Notes: generated by a model from the letters alone, not told the origin. A stretch of 64,000 nucleotides of DNA from Talinum fruticosum (GCA_021018815.1 JAITYX010000118.1:1138827-1202826); one strand, 5' to 3'; positions 35,766 through 48,180 are shown, counted from the stretch's first letter. Numbers and translations: made by a program.

Positions 35766-37120
35766 AAATTTTTTACAAAACCTTTTTGAGTTGAAGAAAA
35801 ATAAAATTTTATAAAGTTAATATATTATTAATATTAGTTTTTTATTTTACACGTTTGTTTTTGTATAGATTAAAAAAATACTAGTAACTTTTAAGAGATA
35901 TAACTTATAAGTGTGAACAAGCAAAATTTGAATATTTGACTCTAAATTTAAAACAAGATAAACCAAGTTGATATTTCAATACGTCACATATGTATAATCC
36001 AACTCAAACTTATTGATAAGTATCAAAAACGAAATCGTAAGACAACAACAATCGATAGATATAAGAGTTAGGATTAACTTAATTTACTACGATAAATTGT
36101 AATTTGTAATGAATGAATTGAACTAATGTGAACCATAATTTGACACTTAATTTCATACGATGGCAAGTCGATTTGGTCAAATTCAAACTAATACAATTTC
36201 AACCGAACCTGTCTATAGACTACATAAATTAATAAAATCGAAATTGTGAGATACCGACATAATAACAATACTAATAGACTAAATGGCAACAGTTCGAATT
36301 TCTAAAATGATTATATTTGTTGTTAAATTTATAAAGATAATGTTAGAATAACTTAGATAAGTTTGAGTCGATACAATCTAAAATGATCTTGATAAATCAA
36401 AATGAAAACTGAATATTGATCGGCCACTAGTCATAATAACCAACTAAGAAGAATATCTAGTCAGTCCATCAATCGGTTATTGCTCAACTCATAAGTACTC
36501 GACTTACGATTATCATCTTATATTATAATTTTCTAACCAATTAATTGAACTAATTTGAACATTAATCTAGAGCTAAATTTGATATCAATTTGGTCAAATT
36601 CAAACTAGTACAGATTAATAAAAACAGAGTAGAGATGGTAATGACTACGAATTTACTAACCAAGTATTATGGATATTAGTTAAGTACTTAACTTATTCAT
36701 GTAATGACTATATTTAATATTAAACGGACCCGACCTAGATAAGTTTGAGTCAATATAATCCCAAATAAATTTGCTAAATTAAAGTGAATACTAATACAAT
36801 TCGAATTGAACTTATTTATACAAATTAAATTACATATTGTACACATATTTCATTATATTTTAAATTATTTATATATTTACACATATTTCATTTTTCTTTA
36901 AATTACATACATATTTACACGTTTTATTAATCTTTAAATTATATATTTTACCTTCATTTTCATGAACAAAAATAATAACTTATTTTGTAATGTAAATTCT
37001 CTAAACTTATTAATTAAATTAAATTAAATTCTATTAATAATATCTTATAAAGTTATAATATAAAAATTTCCAGCTTTTATTTTTTTCCTCTTATTTGTGT
37101 AGCAAAAATGAAGATTTTCA
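35766..37120. other. AT-rich stretch between the two arrays
   Basis: This is low-GC DNA full of stops on both strands. No gene, tandem array or element end is recognised. Confidence 0.5.
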
Positions 37121-37121
37121 T

Positions 37122-38126
37122 CTCTACTTCTACTCTAGTAAAAATCAAAATTTTTGTCAAAAATTACAATTAGATTTTGGAGGAAAGGTCCCTCTCTTAT
37201 TTTAGTTGTCAAAAAAAGGAACAAAAATAAAATAAAAAAACAAACTAGATTTTGGAGGGAAAACTCCCTCTCTTATGAGAGACTTGCCAAAAAAAAATGG
37301 GGTTGGGTCAAATTCAAATTCAGGTCGAGAGTCACTTTTATTCGAATTCGGGTCGATTCGGTTCGGTTCGATTCGGTTCGGGTCGTAATCGGGTCAATTA
37401 TATTTCGGGTCGGTTTCGGTTTCGGGTCGGTTCGGTTTCGGATCGGTTCGGTTTCGGTTCGGGTCGGTTCATTTCGGTTTTCGGGTCAAAATCGGTTCAA
37501 CTGTTTCGGATGTCGGTTCGGTTTGGGTTTCGGGTTGTTCGGATTGGGTCAATTTTACCCGGTCTAATCCAAACTAGTAATAATAAATTATAATCTTGCT
37601 ACTTTGAATCAATATATCAATTATTCTATTTGAGGTAAACCCGTAAATTTTAGAATGAAATATTTAATTTAATACATGCAAATCTTCCTTCATACAGAAA
37701 AAAATCTTCCTAGATATTTTAATGTTATATTATTTTGATGAATATAATGTATGTTGATTATTTTGTTATATACATATGATAAATAGATTGAAAAAACTCA
37801 TAACATGGGATCGTGACATTTTTATGCACCATAAAATATGTTGTTTTCTATTTTTCTGAATTACTTTTTTTCATCAGTATCGATATTATGAGAAATAAAA
37901 AATATACATTCTAGAAAGCATATTATAAATTTTAATTTAAGGTATAAATTACACACATTTGGAGGACAAAGATAAAGAAAACGATTGATTACTTTTAACA
38001 TGTACAAAAATATAAACATGAACTTATGAACACGTAAATATATTAATCTAATTTTATCTAGTAAAGTATTTAGATATTTTTATCTTAATTTTAAATTATT
38101 TCCTGCAAAGCATGGGCACTAACTAA
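37122..38126 (+). mobile_element. Candidate non-autonomous Helitron
   Basis: The left end reads TCTCTACTTCTACT after an A. The right end has a short hairpin (CCTGC AAA GCATGG, 38102-38114), then ten bases, then CTAA followed by T. Helitrons typically start TC, end in a hairpin about 10 bases before CTRR, and insert between A and T, which fits here. No Rep/helicase is present. The interior includes array 2 and a local duplication (AGATTTTGGAGG... at 37171 and 37245). The boundaries are inferred from ends alone. Confidence 0.35.
37300..37570 (+). repeat. GGTTCGG-type degenerate array 2
   Basis: This has the same unit type and orientation as array 1, about 270 bases long. It ends ATCCAAACTAGT, similar to the bases just left of array 1. 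The translated Arg/Phe/Gly/Ser-rich frames are repeat artefacts. Confidence 0.85.
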
Positions 38127-39234
38127 TTACTTTAATATAGTTGGGAGATATCCCTATAATAAGCATAAACAAAAATTCAAGTGAAAGTAGCGGTGAGATT
38201 AGTATATTATAATTGCATGTGGTTATACTAAAATAATTTTATGATAAGGAAACGTTCGAAGATTGGATAAGGTCTTGGTAATTCTATAGATGCAAAATTC
38301 AATGAAAAGCACTGTGAAGCTATATTTTTAACAGAGGCAAGGCATTATAAGAATTTATTAGGTTTGGAAGAATAATTTATCATTATAATGGATTTAATTT
38401 AGGTGGGATTTATGATAAAAGAATAAGAGTAAATTAGAAAGCTTTAAAACAATTAATAAAAGAGCAACTTCTCGTAAAGACGTAAATTTAAGAGATAATT
38501 TATTATTAGCATGTTTTCACATAATATACAGAAAATCTAATTAAATGAAAAAATTACATCATAAAAGGAGCAAACAAGAAGAGAAAAAGAACCATGATTA
38601 CATCATAAAAAAATTACTTCAAAGGAAAAAAAGAAGAGAAAAAAGAAAAATGAGTAGCAGAAGAAGAATATGTCATAAAGATCAAATTTTTATATTTACT
38701 TTAACACTCAGGATCTACCACGATCCATGTTAGCAAGACACTTTCTTCGACCCTTTGTTCTTCATATGTTAAAGGGAAGTAGGAGGCTTGTAAAAACATG
38801 ATTCTTTGAAACAAAGGATTCTTTTTGTAAACGAATGTTTGAAAAGAGTACGTAAAAAGGGAAAAATTAGAGAAAAAGATTAAAAAAACCAGAGAGAAGG
38901 GTGATCTCTCTAGGAAGAGAAAACGAAGAGTGTTTAGGTGTTTTTTAGGTTTACTTATTAAACGAGTGTTGACCTAATAATTAATATTGCACACTTTCAC
39001 CTTCTCCCTCAAGATTCAAACTTTGGGGGAGACAATTTCCTTACAAGTTGTACAAATAAGTTGGGGTAGGTTATGGATGTAGGTTTTAAACCTAGACTTG
39101 ATATATCTTGCCTCCCTTGGGGGTTTTAAGTCTAGTTGGAGTTACCCCTGAAATTGAGGGCTAGTTGAATTATCCGCATTTACCTTATAAAAAAATTCAC
39201 TTGATTTATCCTTGAATGAAGGGAGATGGGCCCT
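38127..39234. other. Intergenic DNA, no gene seen
   Basis: A/T-rich and purine-rich sequence. A GGGGGAGAC motif at about 39027 resembles a polypurine tract but has no adjacent LTR edge that I can recognise. Confidence 0.45.
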
Positions 39235-40121
39235 ATTCATACTTAGAAAGTTCAAAGACTCATTAAAATGATCCTACGGGTGAATAGGGTGATGCCTAAA
39301 TTTATAAATTAATTAAATATAAAAATATACGGAAAATAAATTCAACAAAACAAAAGGATTTGTTAACAATGTTTCCCAATCCAAGTTTGGTTAATACTGC
39401 AAATGTGCTTGTTGCTCTCTTCAGTCTTGGGCAGACTTTCTCCACAGCTTCTAGGACAAATATATACAACCAATTTACATCACCAGTCGTTGGAGACTTT
39501 GAGATAATGTAGATATCTTCAAAGATTAGCTATTGAATATCATCTTGCTTTGCCAATAATGCCTTTCTTTGTAAAATATTGATTCCACCTCCACATGTTT
39601 GACAGCCATATCATCCTTCCATTAGTAATATGCACGTGTTCTTCATTATTAGCCAATTCATTATTCATTAACCATCCTTGGTGAAATTAGCCGTTTCCAT
39701 TTGAATGACTTAAGGAATCTTCAAGGAAAAATTTAGATCAATCAAATTAGGATTGATCACAAACGTAACATTGAAAAAAATGATTCTTCCCTGTAGATAT
39801 CTAAAAAGTATCTACTTTTTTGTTTATTCGCTTACTTATTTGTTTATTAATCAAGTGATGAAGACTTAGTTCACTGGTATGATTGGGGTTAGATTGTGTC
39901 AAGAGAGCTTTCCTTTCCCTTCTTCTAGCCTAAAAATTGAAGCTAATAGAAGTCCATCAGTCAAAGAAATCAATTTATCAAAATAGAAACTTTACAAAAA
40001 AAATAGTAACCTCTTAAGAATTGAAAGTTTCCAACATTGAAAACTTTCCGGAACTAGTGTGGGTCGGTCCCCATCTTGTATTTTAAGCCCACACCTCACA
40101 AAAATAGCGAATAATTCAGCG
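39235..40121 (-). mobile_element. Old Copia LTR fragment, reverse orientation
   Basis: Carries the family block GGTGAATAGGGTGATGCC at about 39279-39297, as in the reverse LTRs A, C and F, but the rest is strongly diverged. No TSD is seen. Confidence 0.4.
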
Positions 40122-40556
40122 TGAAGACTCAGGTATGAACTGACCCCTTATATGATTTTGAATTCAAGTTGTTCTTCCAAAACATAAATATATACCTTAA
40201 CTCGGATAAATTCTTTATGAATTTTTAATGAATATAATCTTGAATAAATCCCTTAACATTTTGATAAATCCATTGGATTCTTAATGAGTTATAAAATTCA
40301 CCTAAGGCTATAAGCCTTAGCAAAAACATCTCGTTTAGTCTTCGAACTTAGTTCTACTAAATTAAGTATCAACCGACTTGTAAGAATTTACTGAGCATTT
40401 ATTAAGGACTTAATTATGGGAAATTGACCCACTCAGTAAGGCTCGGACAAAAAGTTTGTCTAAATAATTTCACATGCTTAACTTATCTTTTTAATTGACT
40501 TGTTTCACATTTTAAATCAGAATTACTTGTGTTAATTCTAAAATAACCAAAAGAGA
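40122..40556 (+). mobile_element. Copia LTR, first 435 bases, forward orientation
   Basis: It starts TGAAGACTCAGG, the usual LTR start of this family. The following bases match the reverse complement of 6340-6677 (for example the ACTGAGCATTTATTAAGGAC region). It then joins abruptly to mid-gag sequence, so the rest of the LTR, the primer site and the gag start are deleted. Confidence 0.6.
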
Positions 40557-42084
40557 ACGAAAAGCACATAAAGAACTTCAAAGCCATGAATATATTAATG
40601 CGTCATCGTGGATGCCTCATAGTACAATAGACCATCAGCATGTGATATTACTCAAGAGGTGCGAGACACTCTTGTCACCACCTATGAAGGTAGGAGTCAA
40701 GTGAGACAAAAGAAGATAAGTTAGTAATTACATAAGTATGAATTGTTCGACATGAAAACTAACGAGAACATAACTCATATGTACATTCACTTCACCGAGA
40801 TTGTTAACAATCTCAAATCACTTAAAAAGAAGATGTCCAATGAAGAAGTGGTCAGAAAATGTTTATGGAGTCTTCCAAAGAAGAGATGGGGCATGAAGGT
40901 GACAGCCATCAAGGAGGTCTATGGCCTTAACGAACTCGAAGCTGAATCCGAGTTAGAAGAAAAAACACCGACACTTAGGAAATTGACCCTCGGGAGGTAA
41001 TTAACTATTTCCCCAAATTTTCCAATCGAAATTAGCTGGATATATTTTTACTTTAGAGAAAAAGTCCAATTTTGATTCTTCTTCATTTAAAGACAAACTT
41101 GAGTCTCTAAAATTTGAGAATAAGATTTTAAAAGCTGAATTAGAAAAACTTAGGCTCAACATTAACGTACTTGAGACTAGTTCACAAGACGAATGAGACC
41201 GAGTCTAAGTGCCCTAGAACCGAGGATGAGCAACCAAAGAAAAAGATCATAGAGTCTCAAGATCTTGTTTTAAAACTCACTCAAGGTAAAAAAATTTAAA
41301 AAAAAAAAACCTTGATATACTCGTTGGTTCTCACTATGTTTCTTTTCGAAAAGAAAGACTTTGTTTGAACTTTGAAAAGGAGGATAACTCCTTCAAGAGT
41401 CTTTTGAAAAATTCATTTTAAAAAAGCAAAGTATGGTCCTATTCATCCAAGGAAGAAAGGGACTTAGCATAAACTATTTATCAAAAGAAGTCTCCTTAGT
41501 CTTTCAACATAAGGAAAACTTTTTACAAAAAGGAGACTCGGTTTCCAAAGAAGAAGAGTCGAGAATCATACCAAGCTCAAAATAATTCAAATTTGGGTTC
41601 CCAAAAGTGCTCTTCCTCAAAAACTAACCTCGGTAAAGACAGTTATTGGGTTTGTAAGAGGAAGTGAGAAGGGTTAGTGTGCTTGTATTCTACGGGCACC
41701 TTAGACAAATAAGAAAGTCCACTGGTATCTCAATAGTGGGTGCTCTAGACACATGTAAGGAGACTCAAGACTCATTTCTAAGCTAGAAAATATGAATGGA
41801 GAGAAGGTCACATTTGGAGACAACAACAAGGGAAAGATTGTAGGAATTAGTAGAGTTGGTCACAGTAACAACTCGGTAAGCCCAATCTACCTAGTCAAGG
41901 GGATCAAGTACAATCTTATATCATCTCAATCTTATACTTCCCAGCTATATGATAAAGAAAAATAGATAAGGTTCACTCGGACCAACTACTTCATACTTCA
42001 AATGAGGTAAAGCTCGCAGGTTTAAGATCGGGTAATACTTATGTCATCTCTCTTACTGATTCAACTAAGAACTTGTAATATCAA
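40557..42084 (+). pseudogene. Copia gag-protease fragment
   Basis: Gag resumes at a segment with KNFKAMNILM (about 40580), then MKTNENITHMYIHFTEIVNNLKSL and SLPKKRWGMKVTAIKE (40743-41000). A Lys/Glu-rich linker follows, then the protease region with NSGCSRHM (about 41730), KVTFGDNNKGKIVGI and LVKGIKYNLI. Protein order and motifs match element D, but this copy is more diverged and has many stops. It is cut at 42084 by the CACTA element G. Confidence 0.7.
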
Positions 42085-42599
42085 TACTACAGTAATGACT
42101 TTTTATTATGGACCTTTTATGACGGTTAAAAACAACAACCGTAATAAAAAATGAAGCGGTGGCATTTTTATAAATAACCGTTCTTTTATTTCACTTCTTA
42201 CTACAATTCTTTCATTGAACCATAGTAATAGGTAAATATGTGCACTTTTTACTACAATTCGAGTGAAAGAATCATGGTAATAGGTGCTCTATTACTATGG
42301 TTCTTTAGATGAACACGAGCAGATCGTTGCCTACCTTCACTCTCTACTCTCTATTCTCACCCTTACTTTATCTCTCATACTTTATCTCTCAACTCTTGAT
42401 CTCATCTCACTTCTTTCTCCTTACCGTTGTTTCTGCTCTAGGGTTTCCTTGCCATTGTCGTTGTCTTCCACTAGTTGTCGTCATCGTTCTCCTCGCTGCT
42501 CGCTCTCGCTGTTGTCGTCACTGTGTTGCTCCCTCTCACCCTCGCCGCTATCAATATGCAACTTCTCTCTCCCTCTCTTATTTTTTACTTTAATTTATT

Positions 42600-43263
42600 C
42601 GCAAAAATTGGTTAGTTAAATGTTGACAAATGGGTTTAAGGTATAGGGTTTAGTTTTTATGAAAATGGAATGATATATGGTTTAGGGAAATAAAAGTTGG
42701 TTAGTTGGGAAAAGGTATTTCTTTGGCCCAACTGAATTTAATGGACAAGAGAGCTTGTTCAATATCTATTTGAAGCTAATTGAAGGTCCTTAGGTGGATT
42801 CCTATGTTTTCCTCTTTGGTATTTATTTTTGACGATTGCTTTGGCTTAATCGTACCTTGATTTGCATTGTGTTTGAGTATAATATGTTATATGGACGATA
42901 TCCTCGGGTAGATTCCTTAAGGTCCTTAGGTGGATTCATTAAGCAAATGTGAGAAGGCTACATTAATCAAGAAAGTGTCCGTAATGGTATTTTACTCAAA
43001 AGGTAAATATATAACACTAGTTTTCATCCTTTGTTCACTGTAATGGTGACAAGTGGTATCTTGAGTGAAGAAATCAAAGGCTTCTATATGCTTGTTTCTT
43101 TATGACATAAGTAAGGGATTAATGTAAAGAATGTTTACGTATGCGTTTTTGGGTTATGGAAGATATGATGTAAAATTTAGTTGCATGTCATGTTTTGGAA
43201 TTCTCTAAGGTTTACATTCTTATTATGTTATTCTAATTAAATTGTGTTATTCTAATTAAATTG
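42600..43263. other. Interior of CACTA G, no coding domain
   Basis: AT-rich, intron-like sequence between the leader and the transposase-like part. It holds a duplicated AAGGTCCTTAGGTGGATTC (about 42783 and 42928). Nothing else was recognised. Confidence 0.4.
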
Positions 43264-44226
43264 TGGCAATATAAAATGGATCATTCCAAAGTTACAAAGA
43301 GGGCGAAGGGATGAACAATGATGAACACGGAGAAGTTGGCACGTAGTAGAGAAGATCCAACTCTCCTTGCCCAAGTCCAATTTGATGAACACTATAGTCT
43401 CGGCGGAGGAGCGCGCAACTCGCTTCATGAGCTATGTTGGTGCGAGAACCCACACACACGTGAACATCCACTACCCCGATTGGAGCAAAGTCCCCGAATC
43501 GGTTAAGGAAAGCCTTTGGAATAATATAAAGGTAAATGCACTACATCTCAACTTAGAATTGGAACTTAGTGTAAATGGTCAATACTAATGTATGTCGTTA
43601 TTGTGTTCTAGAAAACGTTCAACTTGGACGCAAATGAATCGGATCTCTTGTTGGTGAAACACAAGACCCCTCATATCAACAATAAAGAAACTTAGAAACT
43701 TGAAGTCTCACATTACTCGTTGTTTAGGTCTACAAGACAAGGGAGATCAAGGCAAAACCATGGGAGGTCTACAACTTCATAACCGAGAAGGGTTGGAAGA
43801 AAGCATATGTCTTCACTCCGGAATGCAACGTAATTTAACATTTGTTCTTATTTTTTATAAGTCTTGCTTACGAGATATTTCTTTAGAGTTAATTTCTTTA
43901 GAATTTTTTTACAATTTAGTATTTGTAGTCTTATTTATGGATATGTCGTTGTCTTAATTACTGGTGTAGGCATGAGGTGAAGCTAACCGAAAGAGGATTA
44001 AAAGCAATGTGTATCCCTATACGATGTCCCATGGGGGATACGCGAAGGTAGAGGAGAAGTTGTACAAGTAGAAGCTTGTACAATTGAAAAGCGAATTCGA
44101 TGAAGGTGCCATCATAAATTTTTCGCGAGTTACTATCGAGAGGGCTGAGTTGTTGGTTGAAGGAAGAAAGAAGAAAGATGACACCTTCACTACATCGAAG
44201 TCCAATCTATTATGCCAGGACTCATG
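43264..44226 (+). pseudogene. CACTA-associated plant transposase-like domain, remnant
   Basis: The segment RFMSYVGARTHTHV, then a Tyr/Trp-rich stretch YPDWSKVPESVKESLWNNIK (43430-43535), then KTFNLDANESD, resembles the pattern R..Y.....H....DW..VP..VK..LW..IK...N. I associate this pattern with the Ptta/En-Spm-type proteins of plant CACTA elements. A second piece (about 44035-44210) has a charged, coiled-coil-like KVEEKLYK and ERAELLVEGRKKKDD. The parts look like exons separated by noncoding DNA. Frames are broken. The family link is from memory. Confidence 0.5.
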
Positions 44227-44410
44227 AGTTTGACTATTACTTTATTTATTTTGAGAACTTATTGATTAATATATGAATTGCCCAATGATTGTCTATTTCC
44301 TTCTTACAAGAGTCTTTGTCACAAACCTCGACTTCACAAGTCGTGACACCACTAGGAGGAGGAACAAGTTAGCCTTAGCCCGAGAAAGAGATGAATATCC
44401 TGTCGTGTTT

Positions 44411-45859
44411 TGATAAGTGCATGAAATGCATTAGTTTCTTAGGCGTTTTGATGCTTTTCTTTGGGAAATTTGGTTAATTGGAGTGTGTTTATGCACCATT
44501 TTTGGTTTTACGCTTGTATTTTGGTGTTTTGAGATGATTGTACAAATTTGATCACTAATACCAAGTATTCCTGAGATTAATGAGTGTTTCAAGTATTAAG
44601 AAGGCCAACACGGTCCAACTTTGTAGTCAAAATGGTCGTTCGCCTTATTTTATCGAAGTCCGTATTTCCAAGCAACCAAGACGGGCCTCCCATGTCCATG
44701 AAAACGGCCCGTGTTAGAGCTAAGCTTGCCCATGAGCTTTTGCATCGAGAACGGGCAGCCCGTGTCGGTTGACACGGCTTGTTTTCAGCGTTTCCGTCAA
44801 GTTTTGATATGCCAGCAGCCAACACGGGCAGCCCCTGTCGGAGGACACGATCCGTGTTGGAGGTAAATTCTGCCAAGACGATTTGGTTTTGACAGTTTCA
44901 ACTCTTGATTGCCTCTTAATGACTTATTTAAGTCAATTTTTGTTTGATCTTGAGGCTATCCAAGTCCAGAATCCACCATTCATTCTCCATTTTCATCCAT
45001 CACCATTTTTCCTTCATTCATCCACATCAAACCAAATTTTGAAGATCGAAGAAGAAGACTGAAGCGATTGCGGGATTCCATTCGAAGTCGAGAGATTCAA
45101 GTGGAGTTCTTTAAGTCTATCATCTACTTGTTCGTTTCTTGCTATTTGAGGTTTGATTTCCATTTATTGGATTTTATTTAAGCTTTCAACAACACTGTGT
45201 GAGTAGTTTAGTTTTTCTAGGGATTTGTAATCCGAAACACCGAAGTTTGATTAGTGTTCCATGATTTGTGCTTGAATTATGATTTTAATTAATAGAAGGT
45301 TGTGTTTATCATGTTCATGAGTTTTTGAAAGCCTAGAATACTTGTGTTTAGAGATTAATCTATCATGTACTGAAAAGTGAAATAGAATAATGCCATAACC
45401 AACCTTTCTACCTAGTTTATGAAATTTGAGAAAAGAATAGTAAATTAGGTGATCACTTTTATAATTTGAAATCTTTAACTTTGATTAACTTAAAAGGCAT
45501 ACGAAAGTTGTTTGATAGGTTAACTAGAGCAATTCTATTAAGCATCGAAAGAGCGGTAGAATTTTGTGATTATCAATCCTTGATTTACTTGAAAGAATGA
45601 TGGCACAAATTATATTTAAATAATCAAACTCATTGTTAGGAAAGCAAATCCCTAGATGTTTTAAACCATTGATTTAAGTTTAAATTAATTTCCTTGATTT
45701 TAACATTTAGAACTAGTTTAGAGAAGCAAACTCCAAAAACCCGATTAGCTTAGCAATTGAATAGAGGACTCGTTTAGTGTGCTCGCTAGATCGAGTACTT
45801 GTGGGATCGACCTTGGCTAGCTACGACCATACACCATGCACTTGCGGCCTGTCAAGTTT
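44411..45859 (+). repeat. Element H, 5' LTR
   Basis: Starts TGATAAGTGC and ends GCGGCCTGTCAAGTTTT. The GC-rich palindrome cluster lies at 44685-44865, with a TATA-like TTATTTAAG at about 44922-44930. It is clearly homologous to the element E LTRs in inverse orientation, but more diverged from them than those are from each other. Confidence 0.9.
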
Positions 45860-45878
45860 TGGTGTCATTGCTCGGGAC
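45860..45878 (+). promoter_or_regulatory. Primer-binding site, element H
   Basis: The sequence TTGGTGTCATTGCTCGGGAC is a decayed form of the tRNA-Asp site TGGCGCCGTTGCCGGGGA. The G/C to A/T changes fit methylation-driven decay. Confidence 0.65.
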
Positions 45879-45995
45879 TCTATTTTTAGTAGCCATTAGA
45901 TGAATATTCTCAAATTGACTAAGTGTTTATTTTCTTTTTTGTTTTGATTACGTTGGTAGTTTTATTTTTGTTCTTGCTAGGTTCTCTCTCCTTGC

Positions 45996-47207
45996 ATGCA
46001 AAAAGCTCAATTGTTCGAATTTGATCTAGAAATCGAGCGAACCTTCCGCTCTAGACCAAAGAAGCAAATGCTAGAGAAGGCTAGGTAGAAGCAACAAGAA
46101 AACTCCAAGAAAAAGCCCAAGATGGTCGATGAAGAAAGAAGAACTTTGGGGCAATATGTGACACCCAATGTCACTAATCCACCGACGACCATCAATGTCC
46201 CGAGTGTAACGGCGAATGACTTTGAGTTGAAGAACTCTCTTATCAACTTGGTGAGGGCCACTCCTTTTCATGGCCTCCCAAATGAAGATCCCAACCGACA
46301 CCTTCACATTTTTCGCCAAGCATGTGACACTTTCAAGGCGAACGGGGCTTCACCGGATGCAACCAAGCTACGATCATTTCCGTTCTCGCTTGAAGGAAGG
46401 GCTTGGGAGTGGTTAGATTCTCTTTCGATGCGATCCATCAGTACATTTGATCAACTCGCAAGTGACTTCTTGGCAAAATACTTCCCAGCAAGCAAGTTGA
46501 CCAGTTTGAGGAACCGGATGTCCACCTTCGTCCAAGAGCCGGATGAGACGTTATATGAAGCATGGTAGAGGTTGAAGGATCTCCTTCGTCAATGCCCACA
46601 ACATGGATTTGAGTCATGGGTCCCCATTCAAGCTTTCTACAATGGGGTTGATGATCACTTGAGAGCCACCATTCTTGCGGCAGCAGGAGGAAACATCATG
46701 AGCAAGTCCGTAGATGAGCTCTACACCTTGATTGAGCAAATGACGCTAAACAACTTTCAATGGTCCAAGCCCCGTTCTAAGAGAATGGGAGGTAAGCTTG
46801 ATATTGATGTAATTTCTGTCCTTTCGCTAAGATAGATGCTTTAACTCAAAAAATGGATCTGTCTAAATGTGAACGTTGCCCTCGCCCTTCCATGTGCTTC
46901 TTGCAATTCTTATGAGCATGAGACTTTGTTTTGTCATGTGGGTATGGCTAGTAATGAACCGACTAACCAAGCCAATTTTATTGGCAAACCGAAACCGAGG
47001 CTAAACTTTGACCCATTCTCCAATTTCTATAACCTCGGGATTGAGGTATTACCCCAATTTTCCTATCGAAACAACAATCCCATGGGTCCACAACAAGTCC
47101 AAAGACCACCCACCCCTGGATTCTAAAGACCTACCCAACCCCAAGAGCCCCAAGAGTCTAACTTGGAGGTTATGATGGAAAAGCATGCTTTTGGCTCAAC
47201 AAAAGCA
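45996..47207 (+). pseudogene. Athila-like gag (element H)
   Basis: The likely start is the Met at 45996 (MQKAQLFEFDLEIER). A TAG follows after about 30 codons, and the clean frame then runs from MVDEERRTLGQYVTP at 46122. The Ty3 capsid core is present (FHGLPNEDPNRHLHIF, GRAWEWLDSL, LYEAW). A TAG at 46566-46568 interrupts it, where element E has GAG. After 46835 the frame shifts. A His/Cys segment (CASCNSYEHETLFC, about 46900) and an Asn/Pro-rich region follow. The C-terminal part is displaced to 50480 by CACTA I. Confidence 0.82.
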
Positions 47208-47221
47208 CACTACAAAAAAAC

Positions 47222-47420
47222 TCGCGATTAGCGTCGGAATTTAGAGACCACAATAAAATTCGACTCTAATACCGACGAAATTAGCGTCGGATTTTAAAAA
47301 GACACCATTTGAGTCGAAAATAAAAATCGAACTCTATTAGCGTCCGATTTTATAGTCGGATAGAAAATCCGACGCTAATTGGCGTCCGATAATTCCAGCA
47401 GTTGCTAAAGTTTGACGCTA
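47222..47420. repeat. Left subterminal repeat array of CACTA I
   Basis: At least ten copies of a unit close to TTAGCGTCGGATTT, in both orientations, spaced irregularly. Its counterpart is at 50100-50460. Such arrays bind the element's transposase accessory protein in characterised CACTA elements. Confidence 0.8.
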
Positions 47421-47439
47421 ACTTTAAAAACATAGGGGT

Positions 47440-48180
47440 TCGACGAGTTGGCACATTCACGGGACTCCACTTCTCAAATCCCTAACTCTCTCCCTCCTAA
47501 CCATCCCCCTAAACATAGAGCCCACTGCTATCGCCTCCACTCGCCAACGTCTTCGCTCCTCTCCGGCGTCGACGTCTTCACTCCCCTCGGCGTCAATGTC
47601 TTCGATCACCGGCGTATTCCTCACCCTAAACACGAAGCCAACTCCAGCTTTGCTCTCGCCTCCGGTGTGACGTCTTCACTCCTCTCCGGCGTTGGCGTCT
47701 TCACTCTCTCCTAATGCATCCTCCCTTGTTCGGAGCTAGCATGTCGGCGTGTGCCTTCCCTTTCTCTCTCTCTCTCTCCCTCTCTTTCTCGACGAAAGTT
47801 CGGTTCAGCCCCGCAATGACGAATTTTGATTCGTTTTCCATTATCTGTCTCAATATCGGTATTTTCCTTCTCTTAAAATTCTCACTCACTCTATCAAGCA
47901 AGTATTCATTGGAATTCAATGCCAAAGGTTCGATTGTGAATTCAATGTTATGTGCTTCATTTGAGGATGAAATCACTGTGTTTAATTGGCGAAATTGCTA
48001 TCGGTGTAGAGTTTAACTAAGTTAAAGTTGAGAATTTTAGGGTTCAAGCCGATCATCGTGAGCGAGTTGTTAGAGTAGTTTAATTTCACTTTCGGTGAAT
48101 GGCTTTGTGATGAGGCTCCCGCTACGGATGATGTCATGGCTCTTCTCTCTCTCTGTCTCTGTCTCTGTCTCTAGGCTTGT
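47440..48180 (+). other. GC-rich leader-like region in CACTA I
   Basis: This region looks like the 5' end of a plant gene: TC-rich leader, repeated GGCGTCGACGTCTTCACTCC-like phrases (47570-47705), then a CT run. A 100-codon frame (47714-48016) starts MHPPLFGAS and has a Ser/Leu-rich hydrophobic N terminus caused mainly by the CT run. I recognise no domain. It may be the captured first exon of the same gene that supplied the exon at 49281. Confidence 0.3.

Larger units (their letters stand above)
42085..44410 (+). mobile_element. CACTA-type DNA transposon G, left part
   Basis: It begins TACTACAGTAATG (CACTACA with the first base changed). Over the next 220 bases it repeats short units of the form TTACTATGGTTCTTT and its inverse, as in CACTA subterminal regions. 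It interrupts the Copia fragment. A CT-rich leader lies at 42330-42560 and a transposase-like remnant at 43264-44226. The Athila-like element H starts at 44411 inside it, so the rest of G should reappear beyond the right edge of the window. Confidence 0.55.

Noticed and set aside
35476..37593. Long Arg/Val/Phe/Gly-rich frames over the GGTTCGG arrays
   Set aside because: The translations only mirror the DNA repeat and differ with phase; no start context or domain.
38545..38733. 62-codon Lys/Arg-rich frame
   Set aside because: Purine-rich low-complexity DNA; no domain and no similar sequence elsewhere in the window.
39020..39040. GGGGGAGAC as a polypurine tract
   Set aside because: No adjacent LTR edge or matching second LTR was found.
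44589..44876. Minus-strand frame through the palindrome cluster (also seen at 15656, 62876)
   Set aside because: The frame recurs because the GC-rich dyads contain few stops; LTR sequence, not a gene.
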